Assembly: GCA_018894105.1 (NCBI GenBank)
Contig: CM032117.1
Coordinates: 51,928,503 to 51,992,502 of the forward strand
Direction of reading: 5' to 3'
DNA: 64,000 bases
Origin: Jacaranda mimosifolia
Taxonomy: Eukaryota; Streptophyta; Magnoliopsida; Lamiales; Bignoniaceae
Shown here: one piece after another, positions 21,155-31,131 of the stretch
Numbering within the stretch: position 1 is the first letter of the stretch
Layout of the letters: every line of letters starts with the position of its first letter
Program-made: the position numbers and the translations under genes
Notes under the pieces: generated by a model
The model's input: only the letters and a program-made list of their open reading frames with translations
Told to the model about the DNA's origin: nothing
The model's database searches: none

Positions 21155-23601
21155 CGGTACAAAAAAATGAGTTTTAGTAATCGAATTTTAGTAACTGATT
21201 GAGTGGTCACTAATCAGTACCGATTAGTGGTCGCTTAATGACCGATTAGTGATCAATTTAAATATAATATTTTGAAAAAAATTAATGACAGGTTAGTGGC
21301 CGATTAGTGACCGAATTAGTGATCACAAAAAGCGATCACTAATTCTATCACTAATTAGTGGCCGAACTCTTTTTTAGTCACTAATATTAGTGACCTTATA
21401 AAGCGATCACTAATTCGATCACTAATTAATGACTAAATTATTTTTCAGTCATTAATTTATGACCAAATTTTCTTTCGATCATTGATGCAGTTGTATCTAA
21501 TTAATGACCACGTTTCTCAATCAATAAACCGTCACAAATATAAATTTTTATTTTTTGCATATTCTTGTAATATGAAAGCATACAATTTATGTTACACCTA
21601 TATAAGTAATAAAATATTGTGTTTGTTATAACTATATGGGCTCGTTTGCTTGCCATGATAGGATTGAATGTGATTGATAAGTATATGATTCATTATCTAG
21701 AAAATATATCAATACTTTATTTGCTTGCTTGGATACTAATTTGGATATTCTAATTTCAATACAGTCAGTTATTTGGATGCTTTAGATAATAACTTATGAT
21801 AAATATGAAATATCAATTTCTTCCCCGATCTTTTTTTAATAATCGAATTATCTTCATTGAAAATGTGTAGTATTGTAATGAGCAAGTATCTATCTTTAAA
21901 CATTTTTCTCAAATAGTTTATAATTTATTATTACCTCAAAAAAGAGTTGATTTTTATTTGAAAAAATAATTTACTTTCAAATTTTATAAAATCATTTATT
22001 TATTTTGCAAATTAAACTATTATATATTTAATATGTTCATGGAAATTAGTTTGTAACTTTACAAAATAAATCCATGTTAAGCATAAATTTATATTTAAAA
22101 AATATTATTTATGTTTCAATTTACAAAAAAAAAAAAGTTCACTTATGAAATCTTATTATCATGGAAGAAATAAATTTCATATAAAAAATTTATATTTTTT
22201 AGATCAATATTGTATAAAAAACTTATAAAAATAAATTTAATTGCATAGATAATTTAGGATTTTATCAACAACTTAGTTCTATAAATCAAGTTTTCGTGAT
22301 ATAAACATATTTGTTAATTAAATCTATATTTAGTTTATATGAAGAGATAATTTTGTCATTTGGTACACTATTCTCAATGTTTGTAACCATAGGATTATTA
22401 ATCACACCAAGAGAGTGGAATACATAATATCAACACTTTAGGATAAAATACTGAGCTTTTTATTAATCATAGACTTTAATTGTGGCAACCAAACAATTAA
22501 TTATATTGGATTATATATCTCTCCTACACAATCCTACCAAGCAAACGAGCCCCTTATATATTTGATAACACTATATGTATATATGAAAAATATAAAAATA
22601 TACATACATATATAAACATATAACCACCAAATATTTCTATACAATATCCATATAATTGAACATTAATTTATTAATGTATATATAGATACACAAAGAAATA
22701 AACAAGAATAATATTCTTATACAAAAAAAAATTGAATTAATTAATATATACATGTCAATAATATATATATATACATACACATATATATATATATATATTA
22801 TATACATGTATTATGAGTAAATAAATACTTATAATATAATTAATAATATTATATATTAATTTGTATGTATAAGCATATATACATATTACAATATATGTAA
22901 ACTATTTATTACTATAAATAGTAATAAATGTTAGTATTTATTATAAACTATTTATTATTTAAAAAAATTAAAAAAATTATTTTTTACTAGACATATTAGT
23001 ATGTATATACTATTTTTTAATGTGTTTATAATATATTATGATAAATTATACCTAAAATTTAAAAGTAATAGTTAAAAATAATAAATACTGTACGTTATTA
23101 TATTGAAGAAATATTACACAAATATTAAACGAATAATTGCTATTTTTGTTAAATTTTAAAATGCAAAAGAATAGTAACTTATACATAAGAATATTGTAAT
23201 TACTTTTTGGTTTATAAATATTATATATATTATATTGTTGAGACAAATGGATGAAAATGCATGTGGTGTAGTGGTTAATTATTCATTTGAACAAAACAAA
23301 GCTCTTTTGTTCGAATTCAAGAGGAAGTAAAGTGCAATATAAATTGTTTTTGACCCATTAAAATTAGTGACCGAAATATGCGGTCACTAGTTGGTCACTG
23401 ATTAGTGACAGTCTAGTAACATACATAAATTTTTTCAATTTTTTTTTAAATAATTAGGGTGGTCACTAATTAGTGACTGACACAAATTAGTGACGAATAT
23501 TTTAGTGACTAATCTAATTGGTCACTAAACCTGTTGGTGATCGATTTTTGTATATTTAGTGATTGATTTTGTGGTCACTAATATCCCTTTTTTTTGTAGT
23601 G
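21155..23601. mobile_element. Non-autonomous CACTA transposon 1
   Basis: The right end reads (inverted) CACTACAAAAAAAAGGGA and the left end CGGTACAAAAAAATGAG, a decayed copy. The 3-bp duplication ACT flanks both sides exactly (21152-21154 and 23602-23604). Both subterminal zones (21175-21540, 23360-23590) are crowded with TTAGTGACC / GGTCACTAAT motifs in both orientations, as is usual for CACTA ends. No transposase is seen in the 2.4-kb interior. Another TIR element (21638-22553) is nested inside. Confidence 0.85.
21638..22553. mobile_element. Nested TIR element inside CACTA 1
   Basis: Starts GGGCTCGTTTGCTTG and ends with its inverse CAAGCAAACGAGCCC; the inverted match extends to about AGGATT with a few differences. 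The interior is about 0.9 kb, AT-rich and without a gene. The GGGCTCGTTTG terminus resembles PIF/Harbinger or hAT-type MITEs. I could not define a clean target duplication, so the superfamily is open. Confidence 0.7.
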
Positions 23602-23604
23602 ACT

Positions 23605-24590
23605 AGCAGGTTGAAAGATAAAGAGAGGAAAAGAGCACGAGTATACCAAACACTGCTTTTTATCAAGTCCTCTCTCTCTCTCTCTCTCATTGTATATTTA
23701 TTTCAATGATTAGCCATTATCTATTTTTACATTTTTAATGATTAGTGGGTTTGACTGCCATACTTGGATGAGAGCTTCATGCATATTATTAGTTCCATTG
23801 ACAACTAATTTCTCACCAGATTTTGTTTGCATAATCTCTTAATTGCAATATGATGATAAAAAAATAATTATTATGTAATTTCAGTTAATTTTTATTGTAC
23901 TAAATAAAAAAAATTTAACATAAAACTAAATCACACTTAAAAATTATTTATATACGCGGGATTACGTGATGATCGCTAGTGAATAAAATATAATCTTCAT
24001 AATATGCAGAGGTGCGTGCTAGTTTCATATTGTCCAATGGTTGTGGACAAAAACCAACTCTATAGTTCCCAAAAATTTCCCATTTTAACTCAAGCAATTA
24101 GTTATGAAATGCAATTCTAAAAACTGAGGGCAGTGAAATACATACTGAAATTAGTTTTAGTATTTAATAGGGTTTAGAGTTTAGACAGAATTAGCGCTCT
24201 GCCTAAATTCCAATGTTTCCTGTTGACATTAATACATAGTTGATGCATGAAAGGCTGCCTTTTGTGCAGGTCGACTTGGAAAAACAGTAGGCATCATTGG
24301 ATAGCAAAAATGGTTGCTCAATTAGATTGATGGCAGAATTGAGTGGATGTTGGAGCAAAAAAGAGGGCATTAGAAGCAAAATTGCATAAATTAACCTCTG
24401 GAAATGATCCCGATGGTTTATTTGTTAGTGTATTGATTTTTTTGAGGAAAATATTTTGAAAAATATAATGTTTGTTTAATTTTGTTTTGTGATTGTTGAA
24501 GAATATCTTGAGATAAATTGGTATAGAAATTGTTTTCAAAGAAAATAATTTTTATTATCAATGTCATGCTAATCAAGTTTGTTGAATTAA
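23605..24590. other. Intergenic, with a (CT)n microsatellite
   Basis: Single-copy-looking AT-rich DNA. A (CT) run lies at about 23671-23689. Weak splice-like context TTTTGTGCAG|GTCGAC at about 24270 suggests a possible relic exon. No open frame with recognisable content. Confidence 0.4.
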
Positions 24591-24599
24591 TTGGATATA

Positions 24600-25500
24600 A
24601 CGGGGCATAGACCAACAAATTTAGCCCAAAATAAATTGGGTGGTTGGTGAGGGTCCAACTCACCACACAAATGAAGTAAAGAAGCCCAATATGAATCGGA
24701 CCAAGCAAATAAAATTATCTCGGCCGAGTCATGTAAACCCAATCATTATAAATACTTGCATTACACGGGCGCCCGACTGCGACACTGAGCTCCCAAACGC
24801 ATCGCTTGGTGCCCGACCGGATCGTCAAGCACCCAACCAGGTGTTGTCTCTTTTCACCCTGCAAACGCCATCACCATGTAATTAACGAGTGTCATTTTTT
24901 TACTGAACCTACAAACTTTAACATTGGCATAGTTGGAGACTATGGCTCAAATTGGGTTCTACTACCTGATATTTCACTTCTTACAATTACACCCTTGAAA
25001 TTTGTCTAAGTCTTTACATAAATGCAATACAAAATTTTCCAAACTCTTTAGACAAATATAAAAATACAAAATTTGTCTAAATCTTTAGATGAAAATAAGA
25101 CAACTACCACAATGTCTCCTAAAGAAAACGAGAAAGGAGACCTAAAGGACCTCAACTTAAACTAAACTTGAGTAATGTAAGTCTACATATTTAATTCGAT
25201 CAATGAAATTTAATAAATTAATAACCTTATCTTAATACATTAAGGTAAGGTAAAAATTAAAATTGGACCTTGTATGGCACAAGGATAAACAAGTAAAACA
25301 CTAAAAGGGCCCAGTGGATCAAAGAGAATAAATGAATAAAATGACCAAAGAGCCAATTGACTAAGCCCATCGAAAAGGACATCGAAACTTTAATTGGTTG
25401 AAGCCAATCAAGGTAAAAGACTATAAATATTAAGCCCCAAAGTGAAACAGGACACAAAAAAAAATTATTGGCAAAAATTCACAAACTCTCGAATACCTTG
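24600..25500 (+). mobile_element. Degenerate LTR-retrotransposon remnant
   Basis: Contains a GC-rich patch (24765-24850) in otherwise AT-rich DNA, repeated TTTGTCTAAGTCTTTA motifs (25003, 25063), and a TATA-like ACTATAAATATT at about 25422. The segment TAAGGTAAGGTAAAAATTAAA at about 25244 resembles TTAGGGTAGGGTAAAATTAAA at 35862, so these are two decayed copies of one repeat. No LTR ends could be placed. Confidence 0.4.
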
Positions 25501-26035
25501 GAGAGTTGATAACTCTATGTAGGGAATGGCCAGGACAAGGATCTTGTGGAGGAGGCGTGGTTGCTCAAGTTCCACTTGATGTCTCAGCTATTCGGGCTAC
25601 ATCTTCGTTGTCAGGAAGAGCAACTTAAAGTGAAACTACATCAGCCGTCTCCTCGTCACCAAAAATGTATTGAAGGGCATCTGAATAAATGCGCTCGCCA
25701 AAGAAAACAAACTCTACAACTTTCACTCATGTAAAACAATATATAACAAAAAAAAAAAAATGAACGATAGTTTTTCTATTCAGCATTTACTAAGATGACC
25801 AAATACATACATTGCAAATAAAATCAAAATCATGGAAAAACAGCAAGTTCGGCCAACGAAGGCAGATTAGAGCTTCCACATACATGAAATAATTAACTTC
25901 GACCAAGAAAACACAAATCCTAGTACAGAACAATTTCCTATTTGGTTAAGACGCTACTAGTAGTCTAGTACTGTGTGAATCAAGAGAAAAGCAGATAGTA
26001 CAATTGCTGCACTTGCAATACACTATCAATTAGCA
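25500..26035. other. Upstream flank of F-box gene 1
   Basis: No credible gene. A 62-codon frame at 25546-25734 has no recognisable content. The last part (26000-26034) is repeated at 26441-26473 on the other side of a small TIR element. Confidence 0.4.
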
Positions 26036-26432
26036 AGGCTCTTTGTTTTCATTTCCACTGTTATTTGGAAATTGAAAACTATTAATTTCTATTAATTTTC
26101 AATTAAAATATTTTTTAGTTTTGTTTTTAATTTTTTCTAAGATACCATATCATTCTACTGTTATATCAATTAAATTCAAATTTGATTCGACATAAAATAT
26201 TCATTATTATTTTAAAATTAATAATATATATATAGTTTTTAAAAAAGATAAACTTTTGAAGCATAAAAAAATATAAATCTACTAACTTGTTAACCTTATG
26301 CCTACTCTAATTAGTATTTTCTAACAAAACATCCAAATAAATTTTATTTTTATTTTTAAATCATAAATATTTTTTTAACTTTTTAAAATGCATGAATATA
26401 AAAATAGACTTGAAAAATAAAACCAAACGGCC
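26036..26432. mobile_element. MITE upstream of F-box gene 1
   Basis: The 397-bp AT-rich segment begins GGCTCTTTGTTTTCATTT and ends AAAATAAAACCAAACGGCC. Inverted, the end reads GGCCGTTTGGTTTTATTTT, an imperfect terminal inverted repeat. It lies about 350 bp before the F-box start. A 33-bp direct repeat brackets it (26002-26034 and 26441-26473), longer than any usual target duplication. Confidence 0.6.
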
Positions 26433-26524
26433 CATCTCCTAATCACTGCACTTGCAATCCACCATCAATTGGCTGCATTTATTTCTGGTACGCTCAGCCC
26501 AATTTCGCCCACTGAAGGGAGTGC

Positions 26525-26530
26525 CACGTG
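26525..26530. promoter_or_regulatory. G-box (CACGTG) upstream of F-box gene 1
   Basis: GCCACGTGTACGG, a G-box/ABRE-like core about 255 bp before the start codon. Such elements bind bZIP or bHLH factors in plants. A CACGTG is also present upstream of F-box gene 3 (58517-58522), while the matching place in copy 2 reads CACATG. Confidence 0.45.
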
Positions 26531-26739
26531 TACGGTGCAGCTTCCTTCTCCTGGGGTTAAACGGTGTCGTCCGTCTTAAGTCCCAAAGCTTGCTTAAGTA
26601 ACCATCTCATTATCTGGCTGAAATCTTGGCTTGGCCCTTCATCTCTTTTATCTGACGGCTGTTCTTAAAATCAGGGTTTCCCGTCAGGGGCATGACAATA
26701 TATTTAATCTGTATTGAATCAGAAAAAATATGTTTCATC

Positions 26740-26753
26740 TGTAAGCGCTTGCA
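26740..26753. promoter_or_regulatory. Conserved near-palindrome before F-box gene 1
   Basis: TGTAAGCGCTTGCA, one base from the perfect palindrome TGTAAGCGCTTACA found before copies 2 and 3. It lies 32 bp before the ATG chosen at 26786 and probably falls in the 5' leader. Function unknown. Confidence 0.5.
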
Positions 26754-26785
26754 GAAAAACGCCAGTCTATAACATAAAATTATAT

Positions 26786-27898
26786 ATGGATCGCAAAAGG
26801 TTATCGTCCTCGTTGTCATCGGCAGCTATAATCGGCGGCCATGACGATTTATTGATGGAAATCCTTCTCTTCTTGCCCGCAAAATCCCTTATTAGATTTC
26901 AATTGGTTAGCAAACACTGGCGCTCCCTAATCGTCGGCCCGCGCTTTTGTCATCTCCACACTCTCCGCCACCGCCGCCGCCTCCGAACTCAACCCTCATT
27001 CCTCCTCCGTTCCACGTACACAGCAGAATTTTTCATATTTCAACCGACCAAGGAAAAATTAGTCCAGTTCCGTTTCAGGTATGCCTACCTGAAAATCCTG
27101 CAATGTTGCAATGGGCTCTTATTGGTCCAGTGCAGAAATTCTTCGCATGGCTGCAAGGACTACTTTATCTGCAATCCTATCACAAGTAAATACAGGAAAT
27201 TGTCGCTGAAGGAAGGTTTTTCAGGACTTTGCTTGGCGTTCGATCCTTCAACATCACCGTATTACAAGGTTTATTGCTTTAGATCAACAGAGTATTTTGA
27301 CTCGCTTGAAGTGTATGATTCCAAGACTCATACATGGAAGGACGGAGGTAAAACTAGAAGTGTACCCCGTAAAATTTTCAATGGGGTTTACTGGAACGAT
27401 GGCATCTGTTTTATGAGACCTGGTAAGAAATCATATTTTTTCTTTATCGAAGGTAACCGTAATAAGATTTATGATTTCGAAAGTATACCCAGACGTCGTT
27501 CTCCAGGGGCAAAGAAAAACCATGTGATGGAATCAAATGGGCATCTGCATTATGTAGTGCTTTCTTTGCAACCGGATAATAACTACGTTCGTGTATTCGA
27601 GGCCATTGAAGATGACTGTAGTTGGTTTATTATGGATGAGGCTAAACTCAATGCGATTTCAGCTGAATTTGCTGAGAAGAATGGCAGAGCTATCAGCTTG
27701 CTTGGCATGCTCAGAGGAGAGAAGGAAGAAGCCTCATTGTTGTTTCATGTGCCTGGTAAGATAATGGTTTATAGGTTTTGCGATCAGGTTTTTGAGGTGC
27801 TGATTGACTTCACAACAGAGTACTATTTCGTGGAGGGTCAATTGCAATTTGAGTTTAAGGACGCGCACCAGCTCTTGGATACTCTTGCTCCTGTTTGA
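26786..27898 (+). CDS. F-box protein (At5g07610-like), copy 1, intact
   Basis: Encodes 370 residues in one exon. The F-box lies near residues 18-55 (DDLLMEILLFLPAKSLIRFQ, then SKHWRSLI), where SKP1 of an SCF ubiquitin ligase would bind. The rest matches the F-box-associated region of plant At5g07610-type proteins: ILQCCNGLLLVQCRNS, FICNPITSKYRKL, GLCLAFDPSTSPYYKVYCFR and a C-terminal YYFVEGQLQFEFKDAHQLLD. The C-terminal part should select the target protein; the target is unknown. The start at 26786 was chosen because copies 2 and 3 begin at the same position, although the frame is open back to an ATG at 26714. The leader includes a conserved near-palindrome. Three 3' tandem repeats follow the stop. 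Confidence 0.93.
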   Translation: MDRKRLSSSLSSAAIIGGHDDLLMEILLFLPAKSLIRFQLVSKHWRSLIVGPRFCHLHTLRHRRRLRTQPSFLLRSTYTAEFFIFQPTKEKLVQFRFRYAYLKILQCCNGLLLVQCRNSSHGCKDYFICNPITSKYRKLSLKEGFSGLCLAFDPSTSPYYKVYCFRSTEYFDSLEVYDSKTHTWKDGGKTRSVPRKIFNGVYWNDGICFMRPGKKSYFFFIEGNRNKIYDFESIPRRRSPGAKKNHVMESNGHLHYVVLSLQPDNNYVRVFEAIEDDCSWFIMDEAKLNAISAEFAEKNGRAISLLGMLRGEKEEASLLFHVPGKIMVYRFCDQVFEVLIDFTTEYYFVEGQLQFEFKDAHQLLDTLAPV

Positions 27899-28023
27899 TC
27901 TGTTTTACCTTGTTCTTCTATACTGAATTACATTGGTGGTATCTTCGCCTTCGTGTGGTTTTTGGAGATTTGTTTTTATAACGGCGTTGAAAACTCTGTG
28001 AAAAATCAAAGCTTTGTTATGTT

Positions 28024-28233
28024 GCATTTTTGATTGAATTGTGAAAAATATTTTGGGTTCAAATGAGTTGGGGAAATATGATGGCTGTGTAGGAAGGCAT
28101 TTGATTGGATTGTGAAAAATATTTAAATATTTTGGGTTCAAATGAGTTCGGAAAGTATGATGGGTGTCTAGGAAGGCATTTTTAATTGAATTGTGAAAAA
28201 TATTTTGGGTAAAATAAGTTGGGGAAATACGAT
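28024..28233 (+). repeat. Three tandem repeats (about 58-79 bp) downstream of F-box gene 1
   Basis: Three consecutive copies beginning GCATTT at 28024, 28097 and 28176, each with TTGTGAAAAATATTTTGGGT and then a GGGGAAATA-type end. They lie within the likely 3' UTR or just beyond it. Copies 2 and 3 of the gene lack this array. Confidence 0.8.
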
Positions 28234-28656
28234 GATTGTTTTTTGAGTGTCTTGTCGATTTTATATTTTTATATATTTATTCAGGAAAAATTGTATTTTG
28301 ATGAAAATATTTGATTTTATTTTTGATAGAGGAAGTTCTGTCTTGAAGGTGTTATTTTTCCTTGTAAAACTTTCTTCTATGCTAATTTGCTTCATTAAAT
28401 AGATCAAAATTGGAATAAAATAAGTTTTTCAAATTATTCCATTAGAAAAACTCAAAATATAACTGATAAATATATTGTAATTGATACCAGAAACGTGTGG
28501 AGAAGTAAGAGGAACCACAATGCACCATTCAGATTGTATAACAACACACTTCACTCTAGAAATCCACCTAAGAGTTTAGAACAACAGTAAGAAGATTTCT
28601 CTTTTTAGAAACAAGTCAAAGGCTTAAAATATGATTTGTATTCTTCAAAGTTGTCT
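28234..28656. other. Intergenic AT-rich DNA
   Basis: No open frame or known repeat recognised. Confidence 0.4.
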
Positions 28657-28788
28657 GCCGAAACGATTACAAGAGGCGACTTTGTAAAGCTTGGAACGAT
28701 GCCGAAATGATTACGAGAGGCGACTTTATAAAGCTTGGAACAATGCCAAAACGATTACAAGAGGCAATTTTATAAAGCTTGGAATGAC
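28657..28788 (+). repeat. 44-bp minisatellite, three copies
   Basis: Units start at 28657, 28701 and 28745 with GCCGAAACGATTAC (varying slightly) and continue AAGAGGCGACTTT...AAGCTTGGAA. The spacing is exactly 44 bp. 44 is not a multiple of three, so a coding repeat is unlikely. Confidence 0.85.
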
Positions 28789-29999
28789 CCTCCAAGCATA
28801 GGATGACTTCTAAAGTAAGACGCACTCATCATAACCAAGAATATGTAAAACTGATAGTTTCAATTGAGAAATGCAAAAGAAAAGTATAAAGGATCCAATA
28901 ACCAAGAAACAAAGAGAAAAAAAACCATTAAATTTGGTTTAAACTTGAATGCCCCTTGATATTCCCGAAAGTGGCTATTACAGTATACAATCTAGCAGTA
29001 CTCAGTAATTTTATCATAACTCTCTGTAGAAAAATGTTTTTCAAGAACCATTTGTTGCGTTAGAAACTAGACACCTGCTACTTTCCAATGGCATATGGCT
29101 TAATGCCTAATTCATTCCCCAATGAAAGCAGTTTATTTTTAGAAGTTGACCCAAATTCTATTATGGCACCTTGAAAATTGATTCCAAGTGCACCAATTAA
29201 TACAAATATACAGCACCTTTAGGCATGGTTTCCTTGCACAAATGGCTACTTTTCTCACAAGGACTTGTATGTTTATCTTATAATTAATCTTGAATTATTT
29301 TGATATTAGTAATTTTCTCATTAACTTGAAAGATGGTAGTATTATTAGTCATACTGTTTTTATTAATTTTGCACTTGAGAGATTATCTATAATTATTTTT
29401 TCATATAAAATTAAGTTAAACTTATTTGATAGAGGCATCTCTATTGTTACTAAAATTTTAATTAATATTCTTATTTTCTTTTTTGACAAAAATTTAAAAT
29501 TGCTCCTTTAAACTTTTCGATTTGTATGCTAATTTTTGAAATTTCATAATTCAAAATTGATTAGGCCATAATTACAATTTTCAATGATTTGCACTTGCAT
29601 GACAGCTGAATTGGTGCCATGTGGTGCTTCATCGTCAAATTCTTGGCCCTCCTATTTGTGCGGATAATTATATGCATCCGGCTTGTCAAGTCCTCAAGTT
29701 AAATGCAAATTAAGTGCTAAAAAAATTTAAAAATTACACATAAAACATTAAGATGCAAAGTTTCCCGGATTACTATTGCCAACTACCCTCCAAATTTATA
29801 AAGGTTTATTTAATATAAATTTACGAACTTAAATTATTAAAAAATTAATTATCAACCTTGGAGTATATAATTTTAAAAATCTTGAGTTATACATTTAATA
29901 ATGTTAAAATAGTAAACAAATTTAAAATATTTTAACTAAATATAGTTAATTTTATTTGAAAAAATAAATGAAATATGGAAGAAAGATGTATTTGGTACC
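28789..29999. other. Intergenic AT-rich DNA
   Basis: No gene or repeat boundary recognised. The longest frame (29290-29511, 73 codons) is Ile/Phe/Leu-rich and looks like AT-rich chance sequence. Confidence 0.4.
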
Positions 30000-30790
30000 T
30001 GCGGCACCCCAAATAAAGATGAAAAACTATCTAAAGAAGTAGGAGACCTAATTCTTTAAAGCGATGTTGAAACCCTACAAAATATGCAAAAGAGTTCGGA
30101 GCAAACTGAGTCAAACATGCCCCATACTCCTAATTGTTTCCAACAAGAAAGTTCAGGTAGAAAAGAGAAACCACTATTAAAGTAATCGTTGCAAACGGTG
30201 AAGTACCTTGGAGGAGGGGATATGATGCCATTTTTCGAAGAAGAAAGAACAAACTTATGATACCTATCAAAGGTGCAGACCTTACAGCTTAGAATACTAA
30301 CTTTGTTAACGAAATTGAATAAGATATTTCATCAACGTCGGCAAAATTGTCATCGACACTAGGAGCATCTTCGGACTCCTCCTCAGAAGAATCCTCTTCT
30401 CCAGACTTGGAGTTAGAACCAAACTCGAATGAAGCAAGCAACTTAGAAATCACAAATTGGCTCATATGCTCTTAAGGTGTGACCTCATGGCCCAAAGATG
30501 GACTAGATGACACGCCTAAAGATGCGCTCATAAACTCAAAAAATGCAACAATAGCGTGAGCAGGATGATCTCTACAAACTCGAATAACCTTAATGTGACC
30601 GCAACTACCTAATTTAGCGTCAGCTGAAGTGGCCACCTGTGAGTAGGTGCCCGCATAAAACGCTCTACAGGTGATAACTTGCGTTGCCTATCTAGCAAGC
30701 AGTTGTGCCATGCTCTTTGTGGGAGCTTGGTAGGCACCCCACCTGGCTGGCAACCCATCCCACGACGACGACACTCCCCCTATAATCTCC
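30000..30790 (+). pseudogene. Decayed coding-like segment, probably from a retroelement
   Basis: Base composition rises here, and + strand readings show protein-like blocks: KWRRGYDAIF-like text near 30210-30240, IPIKGADLTA near 30265, and an acidic Ser/Glu-rich stretch (SSDSSSEESSSPDLELEP) near 30365-30420. Stops occur throughout. I do not recognise the family. It lies next to LTR-like sequence and may be part of the same old element that CACTA 2 is inserted in. Confidence 0.35.
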
Positions 30791-31131
30791 TATCAAAATG
30801 TGGACTTTGACTTTGATTCAAATTTGGGCTCTAATTTGGATTTGGTCTATCTGACATTCCGCTTTTTTATTAAGCATCACTTTACCTACTTTACATATCC
30901 CAAGAAAAAATTTATTGACTCTAAAAAGTTGGAGATAACCACAAGAAAACAAAGTAGGGTAAATGAAAAAGAATTAGCTCGAGAACTCATCTTGTATCAC
31001 TAATCAAGCCTAGTATCTAAAACTCCAAACTTAGCAAAATTTGTTTAAGTCCTTAGACCAATACAAAGTGACTAATGATACATCTCCTAGAACCAACCAG
31101 ATAAGGAGAGATTTATGAATCTTTGACTTGT

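Noticed and set aside
26714..26785. N-terminal extension of F-box gene 1 by 24 codons
   Set aside because: Upstream in-frame ATG exists, but copies 2 and 3 start at the equivalent of 26786 and the conserved palindrome falls in this stretch, so it is more likely leader.
26947..27189. 80-codon frame with a Pro run
   Set aside because: Out-of-frame reading of a CCG/CCT-rich part of F-box gene 1.
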